Source of the DNA: Triglochin maritima
Taxonomy: Eukaryota > Streptophyta > Magnoliopsida > Alismatales > Juncaginaceae
Direction: 5' to 3'
DNA length: 64,000 nt
Assembly (NCBI GenBank): GCA_963682175.1
Contig: OY821775.1
Location: 124,001 to 188,000, forward strand
Positions 24,381 through 35,600 of the stretch are shown here, piece after piece. Both the position numbers and the translations under genes were made by a program. Within the stretch, counting starts at the first letter, position 1, and each line of letters begins with the position of its first letter. The notes below the pieces were generated by a model. That model had not been told where the DNA came from, searched no databases, and saw nothing but the letters and a program-made list of their open reading frames with translations.

Positions 24381-25895
24381 TATTAGGATCTATGGCCCTC
24401 TAATCGATAGATAAATGCGGAATTAAAAATAATAAGCGAAGGATTAAGGAGTAGAGACAATGCAAACCACAAATCGTCGACACCGGAGTTTAGAGAGGTT
24501 TGGCACCCACACCCGGGTCCTAGTCCTCCTCGCAAGCCTCGCTCGATCCCCCGAGCCTCGCTTACGGTTCCACTAACCGATCTCTATTCTGGGCCGAGAC
24601 CAACGACGTTTACAACACCAAGCCTCGCGAACAACCTCGCCTCGCTCGTGTCTCCTCTCACAACCCGAGAGGGAGCTTCCTAGAAGATTTTACAACTCTT
24701 TGATTCTTTGATATGGAAGTTGAATCACACTCTAACTAACACTCTATACTTGAGCACACTTGGATATGATATTGAATTGGATATGCAAGTGGTGAAGTTT
24801 AGGTTTGAGTGTTGTGGATTGAGAGTTTGAAGATGGAGAGGATTTGGCTTTGAGTATTGAATAGATAGGAAGTGTTCAAGATGCTCAAAGAAACCAAATG
24901 AGGTCCTATTTATAAGCCTTCAAGCTCATATAGCCGTTTGGGAGTTGGTGGGGAATGGACCAATGAGAATGCAAGATGTGACTTAAGCTCGTCCAGAAAT
25001 CGAGACAGATTCGGTCGACCGTTATCCACACGGTAGTCCGAAACATTGGTCTGAACTAAGAACTCGGTTGACCGATTAAGTATCGGATCACCGTTCACCA
25101 ACCTCCAGTAGCTTTTATCTATTTAGCCCTAATTAAATTCGGTTCACCGAAGTCCATTCGGTTCACCGTTCCAAGGTGGACAGTAGAATTGATTGGGCTC
25201 TGATCTACTCAAGTTTGGTTGACCGTGATCACTTTGGTAGACTGAAGTTAGCGTGGGTTTTGCGCTGACAATGCGTGGGAAAGTGTTTCACCAATAACGG
25301 TCAAGTTAAATAGTCATTGGACTCCTAAAGCAATATGATTCGATTGACCGAATGAAGTTCGGTGTACCGAATATGGATAAGTCAATTGGGCTTTAGGTCA
25401 AGATTTAAATACGACCGTTGGAGCAAAGTCCAAAACCGGTCCAGGCTATTTCGGTTTACCGAAGGTGGTTCGGTATACCGAGGTGGTTATTCCAGGGAAC
25501 ACCTAAAGGATTCTATACGGTTGACCGCAAGGTGTTCGGTGGACCGAACTCTACATGATTCGGTTTATCGAGAGGGGTTCGGTTAACCGTGGGGATACGG
25601 GACAGAATCCTAATGTGCTCAAGTTTACATTAATCCTTAGGACTCAAATTATACTAAATTACATATTGGTCCAAAGCTTGATTACATGTCTTGAGTCTTT
25701 ATCTTCTTGTCCCAAAGCTTCTTAGCTTGATTCTTCATCAACCTATTAAGAATATCGCAAATACACGAATATATATACAATGCATGTATTCATGTTTGCT
25801 TACTTTGATTGTCTAGGTTGATTGATTAAATATAGATTAAGATTAGTTTACTTAATCATCAAAACTAAATAAAGATTAAGGCTAAAAAGCCAACA
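24381..25895 (-). mobile_element. Solo LTR, family LTR-B, copy R2
   Basis: 1515 bp flanked by a perfect TCTTA duplication (24376-24380 and 25896-25900). It is similar to R1 along its length, with the same orientation and a minus-strand TATAAATA at 24907-24914. The terminal TG on the left has mutated to TA. Confidence 0.92.
25012..25589. repeat. CGGT-NN-ACCG array in R2
   Basis: At least ten exact CGGT-NN-ACCG sites with eight different centres (CG, TG, TC, GT, TT, AT, GG, TA), often extended to TTCGGT-NN-ACCGAA. It starts about 98 bp upstream of the TATA box. Confidence 0.92.
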
Positions 25896-25922
25896 TCTTA
25901 CACAATGACTGGAGGATCCAAG

Positions 25923-27589
25923 TGTAGGATCTACTATGCTCTAATATTAGTCTAAAGGGGGGGATGAATAGATTAATTAAGATAGTTTAACAAACTATGC
26001 CAAATTAAAAGCTAAGACAATTAATATGAAGAAGAGAACAACAAACCACAACATCGGATGTTTAGAGGTTTGGATCCAACCACCGGATCTTAGTCCTCTC
26101 TTACAAATTGCTCCTACTCGAACAACTTCGCGTCCTCCACTAATCTGATCTCCATTGTGGGCCGAGATCACAACTTTACACCACAAGCTTTGCGAATACC
26201 CTCGCCTAGCTTGGACCACCTTTTCACAATCCGAGAAGAGCTTCGCTCCGGAAGCTTAGTACAACTCTTGAAGACTTTACTTCAGCAACTAATCTTGAGC
26301 ACTTCAAATGGATGATGCAATCAATGATGGTGATTTCAAGTGAGAAGATGTGAGCACAAGTGTTTAGAGCAAATATGAGAGTAGTAATGAGATTTGAGCT
26401 TAGAGAAATATTGATGACCTTAGATTAGTGTTATCAGCTCTATTTATAAGCTCTAAACTAGTTCTAGCCTTTGGGATTGAAGTGGTAAAAAGTTGTGCAA
26501 GAAAACACAAGTCAGGAAGTGACAGGACACATTTCAGGACACGAACGATCGACCAGATCGGGTCAATCGGTCGACCGATATGCAAGAATAATTGGTTCGG
26601 TCGAGCGAAGGTGCAGACGGTCGGACCAACTGGGCTAGAACTTAAGTGATCGGTCGAACGGATTGGATCATGAGTTAGACCAAAAAAGACCAATAACTTG
26701 ATCTGGAAAAGATGCATGTATCAGTCGACCGTGAAGAGAGTTTCAGTTGATCGTTTGACGTGTTGGATTTTAGATAGGATAAAGCCAAAGGCAATCGGTC
26801 AAATAGAATGAATTGAGGGTTCGACTGAAAACTTCCAGTAAAATTGGGTCTGGGAAGTTTTCGAGATTCGGTCAACCGTTAAGCAAAGTTCGGTCGACCG
26901 GAAGACCAAATCCAAAAGAGGGGTTAGGTGAGAAATATGTATACGACCGTTGGAATATACGACAAGTATAACGGTCATATTTAATACAAATACGGAAATG
27001 CAAACGTGTCGACAACTGATAGGCTGGAGGATTTGTATTGGATGAATTAATTCCTATCACTTGACAAGGTGAAACGGTCGAACATAATAGGTATGTCGTG
27101 CGATCGTTTTCAGACAGACAAAACAGATGAATGTAACGGTTGAACGGGATGAGAAATTTGGTCGACCGTTTGAACATAACAGGGCATTCTGGGACAGTCT
27201 GAAGGATTTCGGTCAAACCAAATGGTTCTACCGGTCGACCGGTTGATTACTGGAATCATGTTCTAGGTTTCTAATGAGTTTCGATGATTTCCTATTGAAA
27301 TCTAAAGATAATTGGAATGTTATGTGAGACTTCTATAGGTTTTCTAAGTGTCATGCAATACAATGAATCAAAGATTTCAAGTGTCAAGTTACATTTGTAA
27401 CCTAAATACATAGAATGTAAACCTAACTACGCTTCAATCTTCATTTCTCGATTTGACTCAAACTTGGTTCCTGAAATGTTAGATGATACAAATATATGCA
27501 ACCAATGATCTTTAGTTGATACATGTGTTTATTGATATGTTAATTAATCATCAAAACGGATTAACGATTATTAGCCAAAAAGCCAACAC
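25923..27589 (-). mobile_element. Solo LTR, family LTR-B, copy R3 (diverged subfamily)
   Basis: 1667 bp flanked by a perfect CCAAG duplication (25918-25922 and 27590-27594). It shares the terminal sequences, TATA box (26441-26448) and layout of R1 and R2 but is more diverged from both. Only 17 bp of host sequence plus the two duplications separate it from R2. Confidence 0.9.
26545..27241. repeat. CGGTCGACCG-type array in R3
   Basis: About sixteen full or half sites. The centre is mostly CG, as in LTR-A, and many copies keep only one half-site (CGGTCGAAC type). It starts about 100 bp upstream of the TATA box. Confidence 0.85.
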
Positions 27590-27989
27590 CAAGATGGTCG
27601 TTTTTTTCTAGGAGAAACGTACATTTTCAATGAAAGATGTTCTACAGACGTGACACATAAATAAATATCCAGTATGCAGTTGTGGTTTCTTAAAAAACAC
27701 GTTAGACTGTGTGATGTCTTCGTCGTAATAAGGATAATTGACAGTGGAGGTTGCATACGTCTATTCCAAAATGCTTTAAATATTTTAAAATTCAAAATTA
27801 TCAAGGTTGAGCACACTTATTCTTCTCAAAATCAATTTTATATTGATCTAACATGTACTTTGTTTTATATAGAAAGATCCAGGCAAAGTGAAATGCATTG
27901 AACATGGTTCCAAGCTCAACAGGTATTGATTACATATCCGAGAGTGTGATTTTTGTTGGGCAGGCTTCGACATAGTATGTAAGTTGAGC

Positions 27990-29090
27990 CAAGTACAATT
28001 GAATAATGCCTTGTTGGAGGCGATGGTGGAGTGTTAGAGACCGGAGACACATTCATTCAACCTACGACATGGTGAGATGACATGCACATTGTGTGACATC
28101 TCCTTATTACGGGGTTGCGAGTCGATGGTCTGCCAATTTGCGAGTCCTAAGAGTACGTTTGGTCTGATGTTTGCGTCAAACTATTGGGAGATTGTCCAAC
28201 GGACATAGGTCGCAAAGGTAGTGTGACATTGGTTTGACTGCAAAATCAGTTTCAATTGTTGCTGGAAGTTGCTGATGACGCCACTGTTATACACCATACG
28301 AGAGTGTACATTTTGTTTCAGCTTGGTTGCAATATATTACTAAATAAGATCGACACCATGATCCACTTGAAGTACTTACTATTACCAAGAGATCTAACTG
28401 CTACATCAAAGGAAAGTTGGGGAACGCGACTCTGGGCCACTTGTATCACAATTTGAACGATGTTTGATACTGACCAGACATTCGTGTGATTTTTTGACAT
28501 TTCTGCAGTTATGGTATCGAGAACATTTACATATAGGAAGACCCATAAAAACCTTAAACCCTAGAGAAGACCGAGATCTTTCAGGGGAAGTATCAAGACT
28601 TCCATACTCAATTTTAATCGAAACGAGCTCGACAAACAGGAAGAAGACCAAGTCACTGAGACCCTTACACACATTTGGATATACAAAAGTTCCCCCCCTG
28701 TGTACAGAATGTTCGAAGATATGGATGGACCAAATATGACTTATCAATTTTGGAGAGGTGACCATGCATTTTCCAGACCGATAATACTATAGTTTGGTCT
28801 ATAGCAGCACATTTCGAACCCAATGGAGATACATGTGGTTGAATCAACTTAGGGCAGGACATACGTGAATTGACTGGTGGAAATTTTCAGATTTATTGAG
28901 CACTGGTCTCACAAAAATAATCATGTACAGTTAGAGCGTCCACCGTTACGTACCAGTCATGAAGATAGTTAGCGATTATATATGAAATGGTATTGAAACA
29001 TCATGGTATGTTGGATTGTTTACAACACCGTGGTCCCTCAACTGATGACATACATACCACAAGTGGCTAGCTAACAAGAGATGGTAAGAA
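27990..29090 (+). pseudogene. Plant mobile domain remnant of MULE family 2
   Basis: Pieces of the PMD can be followed in shifting frames: RPETHSFNLRHGEMTCTLCD (near 28040), GLRVDGLPICES, then TRVYILFQLGC, ATSKESWGTRLWA, a middle piece around 28690-28760, and WYVGLFTTP near 29000. Many stops and frameshifts make it nonfunctional. Residue order matches the PMD protein of MULE family 1, so both families carry the same passenger domain. Confidence 0.7.
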
Positions 29091-29738
29091 TTCAAGTGTC
29101 GTTTTATTAATTTGATGTTTAATACATGTGTTTGACGTGGTGCTAATGTCGAATTTACTATAGGTGTATCAAGTTTATGAGTTCCACGAGGAACCCCACA
29201 GAATCCAACAAGTCATCAAAGACCATAATGTTTGTTTTCGATGATAGCGAAGCTGAATGATAAAATAAAAGCCTTCCTGACATGTTTTAGTGCCCAAGCC
29301 CCCACACTAAGGTTGAGTCAAGATCAATTAGAAGAAGAAGAATGGGGGAGAAGATGCCACTCTTATTCCGCCTACGTAGGAATGTTGAGATGATAGTGTT
29401 CTGACTCAGGAAACATGAGAGGTTGGAAATGCAGGTCGATGTGGTGGCCGCGGGGTGGTAGAGGATGTGCTTAGGCACCCCCAAGAAGAAGAGATTGAGA
29501 GACCATTTAGGGTAGTCGAAGTTTGCATCATTACTTGTGTCGTTACTTGTTTGCAAATTTAATTTTTTAGACATCATCTGAATGTTGAGATAAAGTTAAT
29601 ACTCTTTTGTTTCAATGTTGTTTTTTTGTTGAATGATTTAAATATTTAACGTGGATGAATGTTCAATCGTGTGTGGTGTATGACAGGTTGAATAATGGGA
29701 AAATGAGACGACATGTTGCAAACGACCCTGTCAACAAA

Positions 29739-30152
29739 GAACTCGACATCCAAATTGTCGAGTTGTTCATTATGAAGTAGACGATTTGAATCCCGTTTCC
29801 AGAACTTGGCATTATGGAACCCGAGTTCTTTTTCCCAAACTCAACATCTCGTATGCCAAGTTCACTTAAAATGCTCGGACTGGAGCATACATAACTGTGT
29901 CTGTGGGGAAAATCTAAGTGCCTGAAATCGATCAGTGGTTCATTGAGTTCAATTAAACTCGACATCTTAGAACTGTGTTCCTTGAAATGAACACGATGTT
30001 GCAACTGCTGAGTTCATATTTGAACTCCAAACATGTAGTGCAAAATCGTACATGGGGGCAAAATTCCAAATGTTAGAAGTCGACATCGCGAACGTCGATC
30101 TCTTTAAAATAATTGATTTTAAAAAACCCAACATCTCAGATGTTGAGTTCTC
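29739..30152. repeat. Right hairpin array of MULE family 2
   Basis: Inverted-repeat units at about 29739-29764, 29801-29831, 29838-29866, 30078-30104 and 30127-30152, with the same GAACTCGACAT arm as the left array. Confidence 0.75.
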
Positions 30153-30281
30153 TAATCACTAAAATCCAAAACCCACTGTCACCACGTGTCACGATGTGGT
30201 GATAGCGAGTCTAGTATGAAAAATATTTTTTTGGGAGATTCAGTATGATATTTTTTAACAAAAAAATTATTCAAAAAGATT

Positions 30282-30503
30282 TCCTAAACTAAAAGGTATA
30301 AACAAGTCGAATCCACAACCATAAAGCTTGGCCGATAGGAATTTAAGCTGAATTTTCTTATGATTTTGGTTTGATTTGGAGTTTGGATTCACAATATTGT
30401 TTCTTTCGAAGTTCGAAATTAACAACCTACGAATTTGGATTTGTTCACAGACATTGTATGTTTTAAATTAGTCTCATTTCGGGTTTCTTTGTGTCAGGAT
30501 GTG
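30282..30503. other. Short intergenic piece between MULE family 2 and LTR-A copy 2
   Basis: AT-rich, no feature. Before the LTR insertion it was continuous with 37909-38848. Confidence 0.5.
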
Positions 30504-31632
30504 TGTAACATCCCGAAATAACGGTAATTTAAAATTTTAAACAACCAAAAGATCACCAGATAAAATTCATCAACGGGAATGTTACTCATATAAATCAACA
30601 GTCGGTGCACCAAAATACAACGGACTTTGTCAAACAACATGATTACAACAATACAACGAAAGACAAGTACAAGTAATCATGACGACCTCGAAGAGTCCGA
30701 AGAGGATCCTGACCCCAAAATGTGTGCGCCCGTTGTCACCACCCGACAGAACCTACTGCGGTCCTGAAACATGAATCAAAGAACGATGCCTGAGTTTCCC
30801 ATATGGAAACCCTGTATGCCAAGCTCATCTATATGAATGCAACAGTACGGTAAATGAACCTATCATACTAGTAGCATGTCTGTCAACATCTACAATGGAA
30901 CAAATCCCTCCAAGGATAAACGGGACCTCAGTCCAACAACACAAGTACCCTTAAAGGGTCAACAAGGACATCAGTCCAGCAACAACAACGGTCTCCATCG
31001 GAAACATACCGTAGGCACATACAGTCTTACGGTCAGTACGCGACGCACCCCCACAAGCGACTACTCGAGCCAAGGGATCGGTGAGGAGCGTCCGCACTTC
31101 CGCACAAAGTAACCACGTGGTCTACACTACCTCAACAGAGTCGTATCCCGGTCGGTCAACATCCCAAGATAGGTGCCAAATCGGAGATCATCGTCGGAAC
31201 AACATCGGCGGTACAACATACGTCTGACACAACATCAGACAACACAACCACAAACCAGAACATCGTCGGCACCATCATCGCCGGCAAAAACCTCGGCGAT
31301 ACAACATACGTCTGACACAACATCGGACGAGTCCAAACCCCAGTCTGCAGGGTCATCATGCTCCACGAGTCATGCATCAACATGCATTGGGATACGCGAT
31401 CCCTCGGGTCTGCTACTCTACAGAGAGTCAGACAACAACATGTCACACCATTGTCCATCAACAGAGGTGGCGCGACCAAGTGTCCACACTCTTCCACACG
31501 GCGGTCCTTGGGCAGGCACGAGCACGTACCCGCCGTCACACTCTTCCGTCGTCATGCTTTAAGCGAGGACACGAGTTTCCGTGGACAGAGTTGACACAAC
31601 ACAAGGACCAGGAATTCAGTTTTGTGCACAAA

Positions 31633-32091
31633 CGGTCGACCAAAAAAGCCTAACCGGTCGACCATTCCCAATAGGTTCGGTCGACCGATAGTCTGCAACG
31701 GTTGAACTATTCTGCACATCACTTAAGTCCAAACGGTCGGACAACGATCTAAAACCGGTCGACCGAATACGAGGTCAAAATCCGGAGTTGGTCAAAATCA
31801 CACAAGACTATTCAGTCGACCGACTCAAGGGTCTCGGTCAACCGAAAACTATCATGGTCATCCTAATAGTCTACGTCATATAACGGTCGAACATCATGCA
31901 TAATAATCAAGTACACTTAAGTTCTGGTCGAACTGAAAGCTTGGAACGGTAGACCGAAATCCAACAGAAAGCCTCCAACCCACCAGCACACATGCAATCG
32001 GTCGACCACCACATGACGTCGTTCAACCGGTGTTGGTTAAAGTTGGGCAAAACAGAAAAATCGGTCGACCGCCCGAAGGCATCGGTCAACC
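31633..32091. repeat. CGGTCGACCG array in LTR-A copy 2
   Basis: About twelve full or decayed sites at positions that correspond to those in copy 1. Exact palindromes survive near 31679, 31756 and 32062; others have CG-to-TG or CG-to-CA changes. Confidence 0.85.
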
Positions 32092-32179
32092 GTTGGTCGA
32101 CAGCAACCTCGCGTCTGCTGAAGATTTTATGTCGTTTCATGTCGCTGGCGAGGTCTCCGACCACAACTTCCCACCAACG

Positions 32180-32642
32180 TGATGTAGATGAAATGGCACT
32201 CTCGTACATGGAGGAGTGGGACCAAGTGCATGGCAGAAGATAAACCTCACGTTAGGAGCAACACAGGACCAACACGTATACCATGGATGTAACAAAATAA
32301 AACCAAGCCATGAACTTTATCTAGTAGCTTCTAAACGTTAGGATTAAATTTTCCTTGTCTTATTCGCTGTCATAGTTGGTAGGAAAATGTCACTTTTTCT
32401 GTTGCTTTATTTACTGAAACTGAAATAGCCGTTAGGAACCGTATCAACCTTATCTTGTAATAGAGTTCTGCTATTTAAAGGAAATACCGGCCCTTTGGGT
32501 GAGGTAACAATTTCGAATCTATCTCTGCTTCTTTCTCCTTTGAAGGGGTTTGGTGATAGGGTTGGTTAGTGGATTCTAACTTCTTCCCTCGATACTTCGC
32601 TGCCGGAGCCCGAGGTCCGGCGATAGCTTCCGATCTGCGCCA
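32180..32642 (+). repeat. 5' LTR of the CRM-like element
   Basis: TG...CA bounded. It differs from the 3' LTR (offset exactly 4900) at the one position I noticed (G in TTCGCTGTC here, A there). It contains a copy of the last 20 or so codons of the polyprotein. Confidence 0.95.
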
Positions 32643-32644
32643 GT

Positions 32645-32656
32645 TGGTATCAGAGC
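32645..32656 (+). promoter_or_regulatory. Primer-binding site (initiator tRNA-Met)
   Basis: TGGTATCAGAGC, two bases after the 5' LTR, the usual spacing for plant Gypsy elements. Confidence 0.92.
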
Positions 32657-32670
32657 GGGGTGGTCTTGGT

Positions 32671-35600
32671 ATGGCGAGCGGCGGTGAACGAGCCGGAAAT
32701 GGTCGTGGAATGGACGAACTTTGGAAGTTTGTGGAGGCACAACAAAAGGCTATGAATGATGGGTTCGCTCAGATCCAAGGCACTCTAGAGATCATGCGCC
32801 TTGAGAATACTACGGGAAGGGGTCCTCGTCGGAGACGAGAACCGCCGCCTGGCTTCGGGCGGCCGCCGGGAAATGGTCGACCGAGGGAAGGATTTTCCAG
32901 TGAATCTGGGGAGGAGGCCCCTCCAGCCCATGAACCGCAACACCGGGGGCACAGGCGCGACGGAGAGAACTACCGCCTCAAGGCAGACCTTCCCGCATTC
33001 CCGGGAGCGACGGACGTGGAGACCCTACTCGATTGGGTGTACGAGGTGGAAAAATTCTTTGAGTTCCTTGCAATTCCTGAGGATAAGCAAGTGAAAATGG
33101 TGGCCTACAACTTGAGGGGAGGCGCTGCAGCCTTGTGGGAGCAACTCTCAAACCAAAGGCGACGTCAAGGCAAGGCCGCAGTGCGTTCATGGGAAAAGAT
33201 GAAGAAGCTCATAAAGGGTCGCTTTCTTCCACCGGACTACCATCAATACCTCTTCCATAAGCTTCAAACATGCGTGCAAGGGGGCCGGTCGTTAGCGGCA
33301 TACACCGAAGAGTTCCTCCGGCTCTCTTCTCGATGCGACTTGATGGAGACATCGGATCAACAAGTGGTGCGTTATGTCTCGGGGCTTCGATATGCCCTCC
33401 AGGAAAAGCTTAGCATGACAAGCATATTTAGCGTGGATGAGGCCCGCAACCTCGCTTTGAGAGCGGAAGTCTTAGCCACACGTGCTCCACCCCGCCGTAG
33501 CTACGGCGATGCCATGCGGCCAGAAGCTTTCAGTGACCCCACCAAGGGACTCGGCAAGGAAAAGGCTCTCCCGGTAAAGAATCCTTCCGCACTCACGTCT
33601 GCCACCCCGAGTAAGGAAGGAGGGCTGCCTAAAGCCGCTTCAGGCCCCTACACTCGACCAACGACCGACAAGTGCTACCGATGTGGGGGAGTGGGCCACC
33701 GATCCAACGTCTGCCCGACACGGCACCAGGTGGGGTTGGTAGCTAGTGAGGAGCACGAGTTAGGCGAACTCTCGGAGGGGAATCTTAGCGGGGCCGAGTT
33801 CGCCGAGGAGTCGGGCGAGCCAGTTACTTGTGTTGTGAGGCGTCTCCTCCTAACCCCAAGAGCACCAGATCCTTCCCAACGTCACAAAATATTCCGCTCG
33901 AAGTGTTCCATCGCAAACAAGGTGTGCTCTATGATCATAGACAACGGAAGTTGCGAGAATATTGTGTCCAAAAGCTTGGTCGAGCATTTGAATCTCCCCA
34001 TCTCTCCACATCCTAGTCCCTATGAAGTAGGCTGGATCCACAAGGGCCCCACGATCAAGGTATTAGAGGTATGCCAAGTCCCCCTCTCGATTGGGAAGTA
34101 CTACGCGGCTATCGTGAGGTGCGATGTGGTAGACATGGATGCTTGCCACCTCCTCCTTGGGCGACCTTGGCAGTTCGATGTCGATGCAACATATAGAGGG
34201 CGCCTCAACCTCTATTACTTCACGTGGGCAGGTCATAAGATCGTCGTCCCTCCCACGACCCTCGAGATGGAGCCAAGCCCTACAGTGAGTCCGTCAAAGT
34301 CTCTCCTTACTCTTTCCACGTGTGTGAAGGAGTTTGTAAAAAGCATGCATGAGACACGTGAGGTGGTCGCCTTAATTGCCAAAAGTAGCGTCCCCGATGT
34401 CCCGGCCACCCTTCAAGATGCGCCCAAGGAAGTCCAGGAACTACTACGCGAGTATGGGGACCTTATGCCCGAGGACTTGCCGTCAGGACTGCCTCCACTC
34501 CGGGAGGTCCAACACCGCATCGATTTTGCTCCAGGATCGAGCCTTCCCAACTTACCCCACTATCGCCTCAATCCGAAGGAGGGAGAGGTGATGGCTAAGA
34601 AGATTGATGAGCTTCTTGACAAGGGGTTCATTCGTGATAGTTTGAGTCCCTGTGGGGTACCGGCCCTACTCACCCCGAAGAAGGATGGCACCTGGCGAAT
34701 GTGTGTAGATAGTAGAGCCATCAACAAGATTACAATCCGATACCGTTTTCCCATTCCCCGACTTGATGATATGCTAGACCAGCTGGGAGGTGCAAAGGTT
34801 TTCAGTAAGCTCGACCTCCGCAGCGGGTATCACCAAATACGGATCCGTCCTGGTGATGAGTGGAAGACGGCCTTCAAAACAAAGGAGGGGTTGTACGAAT
34901 GGTTGGTGATGCCCTTCGGATTGTCAAATGCTCCCAGCACGTTCATGAGGCTCATGAATCAAGTACTCAAGCCGTACATAGGACGATGTGTGGTTGTATA
35001 TTTTGATGACATCCTCATCTACAGTCCTGCCCCATCCGAGCATTTACAACACCTTCGAGAGGTTCTTTCCACTCTCCGTTATCACCAATTATTTCTAAAT
35101 GGGCATAAATGCCAGTTCATGACCAACCAGATTGTATTCTTGGGGTACGTGATAAGTAACCAGGGGATCATGGTGGACGAAACCAAAATTCGGGCCATTC
35201 AGGAGTGGCCGACGCCTTCGACTCCAACTGAGGTACGAAGCTTCCATGGGCTTGCAACCTTCTATAGACGTTTCATCCGGAATTTTAGTACTATTGTTGC
35301 ACCCATTACTGACTGCCTAAGAAAAGGTCCGTTCGTATGGACATTGGCGGCTCAAGACGCCTTTAAGAAGATCAAGGAGCACCTCACCACTGCTCCTGTA
35401 CTCGCTTTGCCTAATTTCGAGAAGGTGTTCGAGCTGGAATGTGACGCATGTGGCGTTGGAATCGGGGCAGTCTTGTCGCAAGAGGGCCACCCAATCGCGT
35501 TTCATAGCGAGAAACTCAACGACGCGAGGCAAAAGTGGTCGACGTACGAACAAGAACTATACGCAATAGTGCGTGCCCTCAAGACGTGGGAGAGCTACCT

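Larger units (their letters stand above)
20989..30281. mobile_element. MULE family 2, decayed, hosting three solo LTRs
   Basis: Imperfect terminal inverted repeats of over 150 bp: the left end (20989-21150) matches the reverse complement of the right end (about 30125-30281), including an ATCATAC...CTCCCAAAAAA block and GGTTTTGGATTTTAGT. Next to both repeats lie hairpins of GAACTCGACAT...ATGTCGAGTTC type. The inside holds broken MULE transposase N-terminal sequence and a broken PMD. About 4.67 kb of its 9.3 kb are the nested LTR-B copies. I could not define a target duplication, so ends are good to about 5 bp. Confidence 0.8.

Noticed and set aside
21433..25895. R1 and R2 as the two LTRs of one retrotransposon
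   Set aside because: Each has its own perfect 5-bp duplication (GTAAA, TCTTA), and the DNA between them is MULE sequence without primer site or pol.
31992..32243. 83-codon frame ending in the same peptide as the polyprotein
   Set aside because: Created by the 5' LTR copy of the polyprotein tail, read from adjacent LTR-A sequence.
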